Positions 19,959-29,352 of a stretch of DNA of 64,000 bases are shown in pieces. Source of the stretch: Hyphomicrobiales bacterium (GTDB lineage: Bacteria > Pseudomonadota > Alphaproteobacteria > Rhizobiales > JAJFHR01); assembly GCA_021775475.1 (NCBI GenBank), contig JAJFHS010000050.1, positions 62,001 through 126,000 on the forward strand. Reading direction: 5' to 3'. Within the stretch, counting starts at the first letter, position 1. Each line of letters starts with the position of its first letter. A program made the translations under genes and the position numbers. The notes under the pieces were generated by a model that had not been told where the DNA came from, made no database searches, and worked only from the letters and a program-made list of their open reading frames with translations.

Positions 19959-21029
19959 TTATCCTTCTGTAGTCACAGCTTGCGTGCGTAACCTGGTTGA
20001 TTGCATTTTAATTGAACCGAGCGGTTGCGACCCCACACCGGGAACAACCTCTGTTTCAATTCCCAGTTGAGACAATGGTTTCAGTGCTTCAATATCGCGG
20101 GCGAAATGAAGATCATCGCCGCCCTGCAGACGCACCACGTTTGAGCCCGCCAGCGCTTCTTGCGCTACTACCGCAATGATCCGACTTTGTCTGATAGAGG
20201 CCTTGTCCGCTGTTTTGCCGACATATATCCTGCGGGCATCGCGTCGGGAAAATTCCAGAATTTCAGCATTGACCAGACCATCAAGAACAATGACATCTGC
20301 TTCCTGCAGCAACCTTTGCGCCTTGAGTGTCAAAAGATCAGGATCGCCGGGGCCAACGCCAACCAGCGACACCCGGCCGGTGGCATTGGTGTCTTCAAGG
20401 CTGGCCGCGATTTCTTTGCCGCTAACCTTCCAGGCGTCATTCTCGCGGCCTTGCAATATGAGATTGCGTGCAGGGCCTTTGAAAAAACGTTGCCAGAACT
20501 GGCGTCTGGTACCGGTGTTTTGGATATGTCGGGCAACAATCGGGCGTAACTTTGCCGCAAACCGGGCAAGGGCGCCAAAGTTCATCGGCAACGTGGCTTC
20601 GAGTTTTGATTTTATCTCCCGCGCCAGAACCGGTGCTGCCCCTTCAGTGGAAATAGCAATAACCACCGGAGAGCGATCGACAATCGCCGGGGTGATGAAA
20701 CTGCACGCGTCCGGTCTGTCGACCACATTAACCGGAATATTTAACTTGTGGGCTGTATCGGATACCGCATAATCCACAACTCTGTTGCCGGTGGCCGCAT
20801 AAATCAATCGCGCCGAATTCAGATCAGAGGGTTTGAAGTTGCGATTAATAGTCGTGATCCTGTCAGCTGCCGCAAACCCTTTCAACTCCGCTGTCAGCAC
20901 TGGAGCAATGACAATCACCCGGGCATCGGTTTTCAGCAGCAGACGAACCTTCTGCGTCGCTGTTTCGCCGCCACCGATGACAACAACCTTTTGATTGAGC
21001 GTGTCGATAAAGATGGGAAAATAGCGCAT
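19959..21029 (-). CDS. cysG: siroheme synthase: precorrin-2 dehydrogenase/sirohydrochlorin ferrochelatase domain fused to a truncated SUMT domain
   Basis: N-terminal MRYFPIFIDTLNQKVVVIGGGETATQKVRLLL; SUMT starts RVSLVGVGPGDPDLLTLKA but the protein ends soon after EVVPGVGS (356 aa). Confidence 0.85.
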   Translation of the reverse strand: MRYFPIFIDTLNQKVVVIGGGETATQKVRLLLKTDARVIVIAPVLTAELKGFAAADRITTINRNFKPSDLNSARLIYAATGNRVVDYAVSDTAHKLNIPVNVVDRPDACSFITPAIVDRSPVVIAISTEGAAPVLAREIKSKLEATLPMNFGALARFAAKLRPIVARHIQNTGTRRQFWQRFFKGPARNLILQGRENDAWKVSGKEIAASLEDTNATGRVSLVGVGPGDPDLLTLKAQRLLQEADVIVLDGLVNAEILEFSRRDARRIYVGKTADKASIRQSRIIAVVAQEALAGSNVVRLQGGDDLHFARDIEALKPLSQLGIETEVVPGVGSQPLGSIKMQSTRLRTQAVTTEG

Positions 21030-21341
21030 CTATCCCCCCGCCAGTGTCAATTGCAGACCATTGAGTTCTTGGCTCCAGATGATCTGGCAGCTCAAACGCG
21101 ATGTCTGGCTGATTTCGGGCAACTCATCGAGCATGTCCTCTTCGTCTTCGCGGGCGGGAAACAGCTTTTCCTGCCACTCAGGTGCTACATAAACATGGCA
21201 GGTTGCACATTCACACGCACCGCCGCATACGGCTTCGATTGGCAGCCCGTGTTCGCGGATAATCTCCATCACCCGCCAGCCTTCAACCGCTTCAAGGTTG
21301 TGGGTCTTGCCGTGTCTGTCTGTCACGTGAATATAACCCAT
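21030..21341 (-). CDS. 2Fe-2S ferredoxin
   Basis: CGGACECATCHVYV cluster motif, adrenodoxin-type length. Confidence 0.93.
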   Translation of the reverse strand: MGYIHVTDRHGKTHNLEAVEGWRVMEIIREHGLPIEAVCGGACECATCHVYVAPEWQEKLFPAREDEEDMLDELPEISQTSRLSCQIIWSQELNGLQLTLAGG

Positions 21342-22426
21342 CAGGCCACTCCAAGTTTTTCGTGCAGGTCGCTGGATGATGTGGTGTAGCGAAACACCAG
21401 TTTTTCATCAGGCCGCGCAATTTTAAACGCAGCTTGTGCCGCCAGAGCGCTTTCGTGAAAGCCCGATAAAATGAGTTTGAGCTTGCCCGGATACCAGTTG
21501 ATATCGCCAATGGCGAAAATCCCCGGTGTCGATGTCTCAAACCTTTCGGTGTCAACCTCAATCAGTTTTGAGTTGAGATTGAGGCCCCATTCAGCAATCG
21601 GTCCCAATTCGATATTGAGACCAAAGAAAGCCAGCGCCCGGTCGGCTTTTAAGTCCTCAATTGTGCCGTCAGATGTTTTGACAGATATTGTTTCCAGCTC
21701 GCCATCTCCTCCAGCAAGCCCATTCAGCTGGCCGAACACCAGACGCAGGCGCTTGTCCTCTACTGCCTTGCGCATGGCTTCGATGGACGCAGGGGCGGCA
21801 CGAAACTTGTCGCGGCGATGAACCAGCGTCAGTGATTTCACCTGAGGTAAAATATCTAATGTCCAGTCAAGCGCACTATCGCCACCGCCAAAGATCACCA
21901 CATCGCGATTGAGAAAAGTGTTGCGGTTGCGCACGGCATAGAAGAACGATTTTTCTTCAAAGGCTGCAAGATTTTCCACTTTGGGCTTGCGCGGCACAAA
22001 ACTACCTGCCCCGGCGGCGATAAACACGGCTGGCGCTGAAATCGAAATCCCCTGTGTGGTCACCAGTTCAAAAGTGCCTTCGCTGGTCTTGGACAGACTG
22101 GCAACCTGCTGTGAATACAGAAATTCAGGTGCAAACGGCTTGATCTGTTCCATCAACCTGTCAGTGAGTTCCTGACCGCTGATGACCGGATAGGCCGGAA
22201 TGTCATATATGGGTTTTTCCGGGTAGAGTTCGCTGCATTGGCCTCCGGGTCGTTCAAGCGCATCTACAAGAATGCATTTCAGCCCCAGCAGCCCCGCCTG
22301 AAACACGGCGAACAGGCCAACCGGTCCCGCCCCGATAATAGCGATATCGCAACTCCGGGTGCAATTTGCCCGGGCTGTGTATTCCTCTATGCTGACAATC
22401 TCTCCACTCATTGCTATACTGCTCAC
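21341..22426 (-). CDS. NAD(P)/FAD-dependent oxidoreductase, ferredoxin-NADP+ reductase type 2 (TrxR-like)
   Basis: DIAIIGAGPVGLFAVFQAGLLGLKCILVDALERPGGQCSELYPEKPIYDIPAYP; no CxxC redox motif of thioredoxin reductase. Confidence 0.9.
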   Translation of the reverse strand: MSSIAMSGEIVSIEEYTARANCTRSCDIAIIGAGPVGLFAVFQAGLLGLKCILVDALERPGGQCSELYPEKPIYDIPAYPVISGQELTDRLMEQIKPFAPEFLYSQQVASLSKTSEGTFELVTTQGISISAPAVFIAAGAGSFVPRKPKVENLAAFEEKSFFYAVRNRNTFLNRDVVIFGGGDSALDWTLDILPQVKSLTLVHRRDKFRAAPASIEAMRKAVEDKRLRLVFGQLNGLAGGDGELETISVKTSDGTIEDLKADRALAFFGLNIELGPIAEWGLNLNSKLIEVDTERFETSTPGIFAIGDINWYPGKLKLILSGFHESALAAQAAFKIARPDEKLVFRYTTSSSDLHEKLGVA

Positions 22427-22463
22427 TCCAAAGTCTGGTTAATCGAATTAATGTTCATTTTAC

Positions 22464-22589
22464 AGAACAATACGTATGTCTTCGCTGCTTTCGGCACTAG
22501 GATCGTTAATTATCAAATCCGGAAACCCTTTAAAACAAGGAGATAAAACAAGATAATTAATACCGTACTACAAAAAGAACAATTAGTAT
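22464..22589. promoter_or_regulatory. direct repeats AGAACAATacGTAT (22464-22477) and AGAACAATtaGTAT (22576-22589)
   Basis: 12/14 identical 14-mers in the divergent FNR/XRE intergenic region. Confidence 0.35.
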
Positions 22590-22608
22590 TTTATAAAGGA
22601 CATAGTGA

Positions 22609-23232
22609 ATGTCAAGACCACCAAGGCGAAAAAATGCTTCCTCAAAGAAAAGTGATGGCGAGGGCGCCTATTCACCGGAGCTGGGTAAAACCATTCAGCG
22701 GCTGCGAAAAGCCTACAATCTGTCGCTGGGAGAATTGTCCGATCAATCGGGCGTCGCCAAGTCAATTATCTCGCAAATAGAGCGCAACGAGACCAACCCC
22801 ACTCTGGCCACGGTGTGGCGTCTGAGCAAAGCGCTTGATACGACGATTGATCAGGTTTTAACCTCCGAAGAACATTCAAATATTATCGAAAAAAGCAGCG
22901 TTTCCGCCATTCCGGTGCTGACCAGCGAAGATGGATTATGCACCATGGCAATCATTGGCTGGCTCAAAACCGTGGATTGGGTGCAATGGTATGATTTCAA
23001 GGCGCAAGCTGGCGGCGTGCTCGAATCAGATCCCCACCCCAAAGGCTCGGTTGAAAACCTTTCCGTATTGCAAGGAGAGCTGGAAGTCTGGGTTGACGGC
23101 GACAGTAACACCATCAAGCAGGGCGAAACCTTGCGTTACCGTGGCGATCTTCCGCACAGAATTACAAATATCGGTGACGGCCCGGCCCATGCCACCATGG
23201 TCAATCTGGTCAAATCTTCCGTCATGACTTGA
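22609..23232 (+). CDS. XRE family transcriptional regulator with cupin domain
   Basis: HTH LGELSDQSGVAKSIISQIERNETNPTLATVWRLSKAL and cupin C-terminus LSVLQGELEVWVDGDSNTIKQGETLRYRGDLPHRI. Confidence 0.92.
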   Translation: MSRPPRRKNASSKKSDGEGAYSPELGKTIQRLRKAYNLSLGELSDQSGVAKSIISQIERNETNPTLATVWRLSKALDTTIDQVLTSEEHSNIIEKSSVSAIPVLTSEDGLCTMAIIGWLKTVDWVQWYDFKAQAGGVLESDPHPKGSVENLSVLQGELEVWVDGDSNTIKQGETLRYRGDLPHRITNIGDGPAHATMVNLVKSSVMT

Positions 23233-23397
23233 GGTTTGTTGATGTTTTTGAGATGTGTTTCCAGTACATGGAAACTGGCAAAGCCCAATAAAACATCGAA
23301 TAATCGACGTTTTTTTCATGGTATTTGCAATTTCAGGAAAAACCTTCTATTCGTGTGACCGGATGAATTGAGCCCAATCAACAGTAGGGAATTTCCT

Positions 23398-24252
23398 ATG
23401 CCAGACAATATCATGCTGGACGACGAGTTGCGCGGTGCAAAGCCCAAGCCGGCCAAAAAAGACCGGACTGGTCAGGTTCAATCTCTGTCACGCGCACTCA
23501 GTATTCTCAATACCCTGGCTGACTCTGACGGTGGTTTTTCACTCAGTGATCTGGCGTTGACAGTGGGTCTTGCCCCTTCCACCACCCACAGATTGCTGAC
23601 CACGCTACAAAACGAAAGATATGTTGCCTTTGATGCCGAACGGCGGGTGTGGAATGTTGGCGTTCAGGCGTTTCAGACCGGTAATGCCTTCCTCAAAACC
23701 CGCGATCTGGTGTCATTGTCGCGACCTTTGATGCGCCGTTTGATGGAGACCAGCGGCGAGACGGTAAATCTTGGTATCTTTGATCATGGTGAAGTTATCT
23801 ATCTTGCTCAGGTTGAGTGTTTGAAATTGATGCGGGCAATAACGCGTCCCGGTGGTCGCGTGCCGATGCATTGTTCAGGCATTGGCAAAGCCTTGCTGGC
23901 GTGGATTTCAGACCGCGAGGTCAATTCAATTTTACACGCACGCGGTCTGCAACGCATTACCTCCACAACCATTGATACGCCGGCAAAACTGCGTGAAGAT
24001 CTGGAGAAAATTCGCGTCCGTGGATATTCCTTTGATGACGAGGAAAATGGTGTCGGTCTGCGTTGTGTCGCCAGTGTTATCTTTGACGAAAATGGTATGC
24101 CGCTGGCGGGTGTTTCTCTGTCCGGCCCCACTGCACGCCTTAAGGATGACAGGATCCAGATACTGGGTGCCAATGTGGTTGAAGCAGCGGTTCGGATTAC
24201 CCATGCCATGGGCGGACGAATTCCCAAAAACCACCCTTTAACGTTGAATTAG
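23398..24252 (+). CDS. IclR family transcriptional regulator
   Basis: SLSRALSILNTLADSDGGFSLSDLALTVGLAPSTTHRLLTTLQNERYV and IclR effector domain. Confidence 0.92.
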   Translation: MPDNIMLDDELRGAKPKPAKKDRTGQVQSLSRALSILNTLADSDGGFSLSDLALTVGLAPSTTHRLLTTLQNERYVAFDAERRVWNVGVQAFQTGNAFLKTRDLVSLSRPLMRRLMETSGETVNLGIFDHGEVIYLAQVECLKLMRAITRPGGRVPMHCSGIGKALLAWISDREVNSILHARGLQRITSTTIDTPAKLREDLEKIRVRGYSFDDEENGVGLRCVASVIFDENGMPLAGVSLSGPTARLKDDRIQILGANVVEAAVRITHAMGGRIPKNHPLTLN

Positions 24253-24263
24253 AGCACTTCTAA

Positions 24264-25526
24264 ATGCCGAAAAACCAACGCGAATTTCTTGAGGCCTTAT
24301 TTCAGGCAAGCGTAAAGGCTGCTGATCCGCTTCATTGTCTTGCCCCCTTCCTGCCACCAAAACCCGCAGGCCGCACAATCGTTCTGGGTGCGGGAAAAGC
24401 TGCGGCCTCAATGGCAAAGGCTGTGGAAAATGCCTGGGGAAACGACGTTGAGGGCCTGGTCGTCACCCGCTATGATCATGGCGCTGCTCTTGACCACATT
24501 GAAGTGGTTGAGGCTGCCCACCCGGTGCCTGATGTTGCCGGTGTGGATGCCGCCAAACGCATATTTGAACTGGCCTGCAGTGCGCGCCAGGGGGACTTGG
24601 TTTTGTGCCTGATGTCGGGCGGAGCCTCTTCTTTATTGTCGCTTCCTGGTGGGGACCTGGATTTAAGCCACAAACAGTCGATTAACAAAGCATTGCTTAA
24701 ATCCGGTGCCGATATCACCGAAATGAATTGCGTGCGCAAACACCTCTCCGCCATAAAAGGCGGTCGACTGGCGGTGGCTGCTTACCCGGCTTCTGTTATC
24801 ACCCTGGCAATCTCGGACATACCCGGAGATGACCCCGCCACCATCGGCTCGGGCCCCAGTCTCGGTGATAAAACCACAGTTGCCGAGGCTGTTGCGATTT
24901 TGGATAAATACGCCATCGAAGTACCTGAGCCGGTGAGGGTGCATCTTCAAAGTGATGCCGGAAAAACACCGGCGCCTGATGATGCAAGGTTTGGTGATAA
25001 CCGGTTTGAAATGATCGCCACACCACAGATATCGCTCAATGCCGCAGCGGAATTTGCAAAAACCAGAGGCATAACGCCGATAATTCTTGGGGATAGTATA
25101 GAAGGCGAAGCCCGCGAAGTCGCCATCGTTATGGCCGGTATCGCGCGTCAGGTGGCAAAATTTAATCAACCTGCACCTGCACCTTGTGTTCTGCTTTCGG
25201 GCGGAGAAACCACCGTCACGGTAAAGGGCGGGGGCCGTGGGGGCCGCAACGCTGAATTTTTACTGGCACTTTTGCATGAAATTAAAGATACCCCGCGTAT
25301 TTATGCTGTCGCCTGTGATACCGATGGCATTGATGGTTCCGAAGATAACGCCGGTGCCTATATTAACCCGGATAGCCACCGGCGGGCATGTCTGGCAGGA
25401 CTTGATGCCGGTGCCTATTTGAGCCGCAATGATGGCTATGGTTTTTTTGCGACTTTGGAAGATTTGATCATTACCGGGCCGACGCTGACCAACGTCAATG
25501 ATTTCCGGGCAATTCTGATTGAATGA
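24264..25526 (+). CDS. glycerate kinase, MOFRL family (glycerate 2-kinase)
   Basis: GAGKAAASMAKAVE, LMSGGASSLLSLPGGDL, GGGRGGRNAEFLLAL, DTDGIDGSEDNAGAYI. Confidence 0.92.
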   Translation: MPKNQREFLEALFQASVKAADPLHCLAPFLPPKPAGRTIVLGAGKAAASMAKAVENAWGNDVEGLVVTRYDHGAALDHIEVVEAAHPVPDVAGVDAAKRIFELACSARQGDLVLCLMSGGASSLLSLPGGDLDLSHKQSINKALLKSGADITEMNCVRKHLSAIKGGRLAVAAYPASVITLAISDIPGDDPATIGSGPSLGDKTTVAEAVAILDKYAIEVPEPVRVHLQSDAGKTPAPDDARFGDNRFEMIATPQISLNAAAEFAKTRGITPIILGDSIEGEAREVAIVMAGIARQVAKFNQPAPAPCVLLSGGETTVTVKGGGRGGRNAEFLLALLHEIKDTPRIYAVACDTDGIDGSEDNAGAYINPDSHRRACLAGLDAGAYLSRNDGYGFFATLEDLIITGPTLTNVNDFRAILIE

Positions 25527-25559
25527 CCGATTTTGAAAGAAATCTTTCACCCGCACAAA

Positions 25560-25581
25560 ATTTGTAACAATTGTGACAAAT
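25560..25581. promoter_or_regulatory. 22-bp near-perfect palindrome ATTTGTAACAATTGTGACAAAT
   Basis: 10 of 11 pairs complementary; sits 147 bp upstream of phnD. Confidence 0.4.
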
Positions 25582-25728
25582 GCCCGTCTACACCGCATTT
25601 TTCCAACATTAATCCACAACAAGACTCACCTTGAAGTTCCTTGTGATGGTCACACCCGTGAGGAAATTTGATTGTCATAAACATGGATAAATGCTAGTCG
25701 ATATAGATAACTTATTAGGGAGAGAAAA

Positions 25729-26727
25729 ATGTCACTTAAAAATATGCTGCTTGGTGCGGCTGCCGCCATTGCCTTTAGTGTGTTGGGGACGGGAGCACCG
25801 ATTTTGAGTATCGATGGTGCATCTGCCCAGACAGCGGAGTGCAACCGTGGTACGCTGGACAAGGCTTATTGCGACCGGAATTTTGATCAGACTGCGGATT
25901 TGCCGCTTGATCCAAAAGACTGGATCAACCCGGATACCATTATCTTCACCTATACACCGGTTGAAGATCCTGCTGTTTATGCCAGCATCTGGGATGGATT
26001 TGTCAAACACATGTCTAAAGTCACTGGCAAAAAAGTCGTATTTTTCCCTGTTCAATCAAATGCAGCACAATTGGAAGCCATGCGTTCGGGCCGTTTGCAT
26101 GTTGCCGGATTTAACACGGGCTCCAATCCAATCGCCGTCAGCTGTGCCGGATTTGTACCTTTTGGCATGATGGCCAAGAACGATGGATCCTTCGGCTACG
26201 AGATGGAAATCATTGTTCCCGCAGATTCCAAAATGCAGTCCCCTGCCGACATCAAAGGCAAGACAATGGCCTTTACCTCGCCAACTTCCAATTCCGGTTT
26301 CAAAGCGCCTTCAGCGATTTTGAAAGGTGAATTCGGTCTCGTGGCGAAAAAGGATTTCACCCCGGTATTCTCCGGTAAACACGATAATTCCATTCTTGGT
26401 GTTTACAATGGTGATTATGAAGTTGCAGCTATTGCCAACTCGGTACTGCAACGCATGATTCGTCGTGGTGGTATTATTGAAGCAGGAAAAATCCGCACAA
26501 TCTACAAGTCGCAAACTTTCCCGACCACAGGCTATGGTATCGCCTACAATATTGATCCGGCCCTGGCTGCCAAGATCAAGCAGGCGTTCTGGACCTACAA
26601 GTGGGATGATAACTTCAAAAAAGAGTTCAAGAAAGCTGATCGCTTTATTGGCATCACACACAAATTCGACTGGTCGGTTATTCGCCAGATCGACAAAGCA
26701 AATGGCGTAAGTTACGACTGTAAGTAA
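25729..26727 (+). CDS. phnD: phosphate/phosphite/phosphonate ABC transporter substrate-binding protein
   Basis: Signal peptide, YTPVEDPAVYASIWDGFVKHMSKVTGKKVVFFPVQSNAAQLEAMRSGRLHVAGFNTG, followed by phnC and two phnE genes. Confidence 0.92.
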   Translation: MSLKNMLLGAAAAIAFSVLGTGAPILSIDGASAQTAECNRGTLDKAYCDRNFDQTADLPLDPKDWINPDTIIFTYTPVEDPAVYASIWDGFVKHMSKVTGKKVVFFPVQSNAAQLEAMRSGRLHVAGFNTGSNPIAVSCAGFVPFGMMAKNDGSFGYEMEIIVPADSKMQSPADIKGKTMAFTSPTSNSGFKAPSAILKGEFGLVAKKDFTPVFSGKHDNSILGVYNGDYEVAAIANSVLQRMIRRGGIIEAGKIRTIYKSQTFPTTGYGIAYNIDPALAAKIKQAFWTYKWDDNFKKEFKKADRFIGITHKFDWSVIRQIDKANGVSYDCK

Positions 26728-26749
26728 TACGTCTGCTTCATTAATTAAC

Positions 26750-26784
26750 CAGCTGGTTCACTGCATTAGGTGGTGAACCAGCTG
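26750..26784. terminator. intercistronic stem-loop between phnD and phnC
   Basis: CAGCTGGTTCAC (26750-26761) / GTGAACCAGCTG (26773-26784): perfect 12-bp stem, 11-nt loop. Confidence 0.6.
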
Positions 26785-26832
26785 TTATTGGTGAGCTACA
26801 TAAATTAGCACGAAAAATTGGTGGGAGGGCAC

Positions 26833-27693
26833 ATGCTGCGTCTTGAGGGATTGAGCAAACGATACAAGACCGGGGATCAGGCGTTGACCGACATCAATCT
26901 GGTCGTACCCAATGGCCAGGTGATGGCGCTAATCGGCCCTTCAGGAGCGGGGAAATCCACACTCATCAGATGTGTAAACCGGCTGGTGGAACCTACCAAG
27001 GGTAAAGTATTTCTGGGTGATCTGGAGTTGACCAAACTGGGTTCAGGTGCCTTGCGCCGCGCCCGGCGTAAAATGGGCATGATCTTTCAGGAGTACGCTT
27101 TGGTAGAGCGCCTGACAGTGATGGAAAACGTACTTTCCGGTCGCCTGGGATACGTCGGTTTTTGGACCAGCTGGACACGTAAATTTCCTAAAAAAGATAT
27201 TCAGGAAGCCTACCGGCTACTCGACCGTGTCGGGCTTATGCATATGGCTGACAAGCGTGCTGACCAACTTTCCGGTGGTCAGCGCCAGCGCGTTGGCATT
27301 TGCCGGGCGTTGATACAGAATCCCGATTTGCTATTGGTGGATGAACCTACGGCGAGCCTCGATCCCAAGACGTCGCGCCAGATCATGCGACTTATCAATG
27401 AATTGTGCGCCGAACGCGGGTTGGCTGCAATTATCAACATTCATGATGTGCTGCTGGCCCAGATGTATTCCCAGCGTGTGGTTGGACTGGAATTGGGAAA
27501 TGTCGTCTATGACGGACCACCTGATGGCCTGACACCGGAAGTGTTGACGAGAATTTACGGTGAAGAAGATTGGGAAGCAACCATCGAAAAGGTTGAGGAT
27601 GAAGATGAGGACGAAATTGGCGAAGAGATTGACGCCATATCTTCCCCCACCAAACCTGAACAAAAGACTATAGTCGCCAGCGGGGAAAGCTGA
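26833..27693 (+). CDS. phnC: phosphonate ABC transporter ATP-binding protein
   Basis: [65 protein letters not shown]. Start at [11 protein letters not shown]. Confidence 0.93.
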   Translation: MLRLEGLSKRYKTGDQALTDINLVVPNGQVMALIGPSGAGKSTLIRCVNRLVEPTKGKVFLGDLELTKLGSGALRRARRKMGMIFQEYALVERLTVMENVLSGRLGYVGFWTSWTRKFPKKDIQEAYRLLDRVGLMHMADKRADQLSGGQRQRVGICRALIQNPDLLLVDEPTASLDPKTSRQIMRLINELCAERGLAAIINIHDVLLAQMYSQRVVGLELGNVVYDGPPDGLTPEVLTRIYGEEDWEATIEKVEDEDEDEIGEEIDAISSPTKPEQKTIVASGES

Positions 27694-27695
27694 TC

Positions 27696-28535
27696 ATGAG
27701 TGATACCTCTGCCGCAAATCCCGGCTCCAGTGGTGTTGGCATTACCTATCCCGCTAAATGGAAAAAACCACCCCTGATTACCAACCCCACATTGCGCTGG
27801 GGGCTGATACTGGGTTTTGCCATTTATCTGGCTCTGGCATTGGGAACAATGGACGTCAACTGGGGCAGGGTCTGGGAAGGGTTACCTCGCGGCCAACGCT
27901 TTATCGCGGCATTTTTTCCACCTGATTTCTCTGATAGCCGCAATGTGGTGTGGGATGGCATTCTGGAAAGCATGTGGATGGCTATTATTGCCACGGTGGC
28001 AGGAATTGCCCTTTCGGTCCCCGTTGGCCTGGGCGCGGCCAGTAACCTTGCCCCCAAATGGGTTTACCTGGCGTGCCGTTCTATTGTCGCTGGCTCGCGG
28101 ACATTTCCCGAAGTTATTCTGGCGATCTTTGCCGTTAAACTTTTTGGCTTTGGACCCTTTGCAGGCTTTATTGCACTTTCAATAGGAACCATTGGGTTTT
28201 TTGCCAAGCTGTTGGCGGAAGACATCGAAAACATGAGCGCTTCACAAGCCGAAGCGATCAAGGCCACCGGGGCATCATGGTTCCAGTGGGTCAATTACGC
28301 CATTCAACCACAAGTTATGCCACGCATGATCGGGCTTTCGGTCTATCGTCTGGACATCAATTTTCGCGAATCAGCCGTTGTCGGCATCGTTGGCGGCGGC
28401 GGTATCGGGGCTACCTTGAATACTGCGTTTGACCGCTATGAGTTTGATACCGCTGCTGCAATCCTATTGATTATCATTGGCATTGTTATGGTGCTGGAAT
28501 ACGCCTCGGGTTATTTGAGAAAGTGGGTGCAGTAA
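27696..28535 (+). CDS. phnE: phosphonate ABC transporter permease
   Basis: TM protein, EAIKATGASWFQWVNYAIQPQVMPRMIGLSVYRLDINFRESAVVGIVGGGGIG. Confidence 0.92.
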   Translation: MSDTSAANPGSSGVGITYPAKWKKPPLITNPTLRWGLILGFAIYLALALGTMDVNWGRVWEGLPRGQRFIAAFFPPDFSDSRNVVWDGILESMWMAIIATVAGIALSVPVGLGAASNLAPKWVYLACRSIVAGSRTFPEVILAIFAVKLFGFGPFAGFIALSIGTIGFFAKLLAEDIENMSASQAEAIKATGASWFQWVNYAIQPQVMPRMIGLSVYRLDINFRESAVVGIVGGGGIGATLNTAFDRYEFDTAAAILLIIIGIVMVLEYASGYLRKWVQ

Positions 28536-28536
28536 T

Positions 28537-29349
28537 ATGCCATTGATTGAAACCAGTGATGGACCGATGTGGCGTCGTCGTGCCACCAAAAAACAACTCT
28601 TGATTTGGCTGGGATGGTTGGTTGGCATCGCGATTGCAACCTATGCATGGCAGTTGATTTCTGAAAAAACCATTTGGTTTTTTGTCGAGGACGCTCCCCG
28701 GCAGGCAGCTGATATTGGCACCCGCATGATCCCGCCAAAATGGTCCTATATGAATGAATTGTGGCGCCCGGTGTGGGATACACTCAATATTGCCACTCTG
28801 GGCACAGTGATAGCGCTGATTATAGCCATTCCGGTAGCCTTTGCCGCTGCAAAAAACACAACCCCCCATCCCCTGGTTCGCGCTGTGGCGCTGTTTATCA
28901 TCGTGTCTTCACGCTCAGTCAATTCATTGGTCTGGGGCTTGATCCTGGTGCTTATTGTCGGCCCCGGTGTGTTGGCCGGGACAATCGCCATCGGCCTCAG
29001 GTCAATCGGGTTTTGTGCCAAGCTGTTGTACGAAGGCATTGAAGAAATCGATCATACTCAAGTTGAAGCCATTGAAGCCACCGGAGCGAGCCGGGCGCAG
29101 CAGATGCTTTATGGCATTGTGCCGCAGGTATTGCCAACCTTCGCCGGTGTCGGCGTCTTTCGCTGGGATATCAATATTCGTGAATCGACTATTTTGGGGC
29201 TGGTGGGTGCTGGTGGCATCGGACTGGAACTGAATGGCTCCATCAATACGCTGGCCTGGACGCAGGTATCGATGATCCTGCTGGTTATTCTGGTGACGGT
29301 GATCATCTCCGAGTGGGTCTCAGCCAGAGTGCGTGGCGCCATCATTTAG
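28537..29349 (+). CDS. phnE: phosphonate ABC transporter permease (second copy)
   Basis: EAIEATGASRAQQMLYGIVPQVLPTFAGVGVFRWDINIRESTILGLVGAGGIG. Confidence 0.92.
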   Translation: MPLIETSDGPMWRRRATKKQLLIWLGWLVGIAIATYAWQLISEKTIWFFVEDAPRQAADIGTRMIPPKWSYMNELWRPVWDTLNIATLGTVIALIIAIPVAFAAAKNTTPHPLVRAVALFIIVSSRSVNSLVWGLILVLIVGPGVLAGTIAIGLRSIGFCAKLLYEGIEEIDHTQVEAIEATGASRAQQMLYGIVPQVLPTFAGVGVFRWDINIRESTILGLVGAGGIGLELNGSINTLAWTQVSMILLVILVTVIISEWVSARVRGAII

Positions 29350-29352
29350 ACC

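Noticed and set aside
25671-25700. Possible Pho box TTGTCATAAACATGGATA upstream of phnD
   Set aside because: Only the first half-site (TGTCAT) fits; the second 7-mer does not match CTGTCAT.
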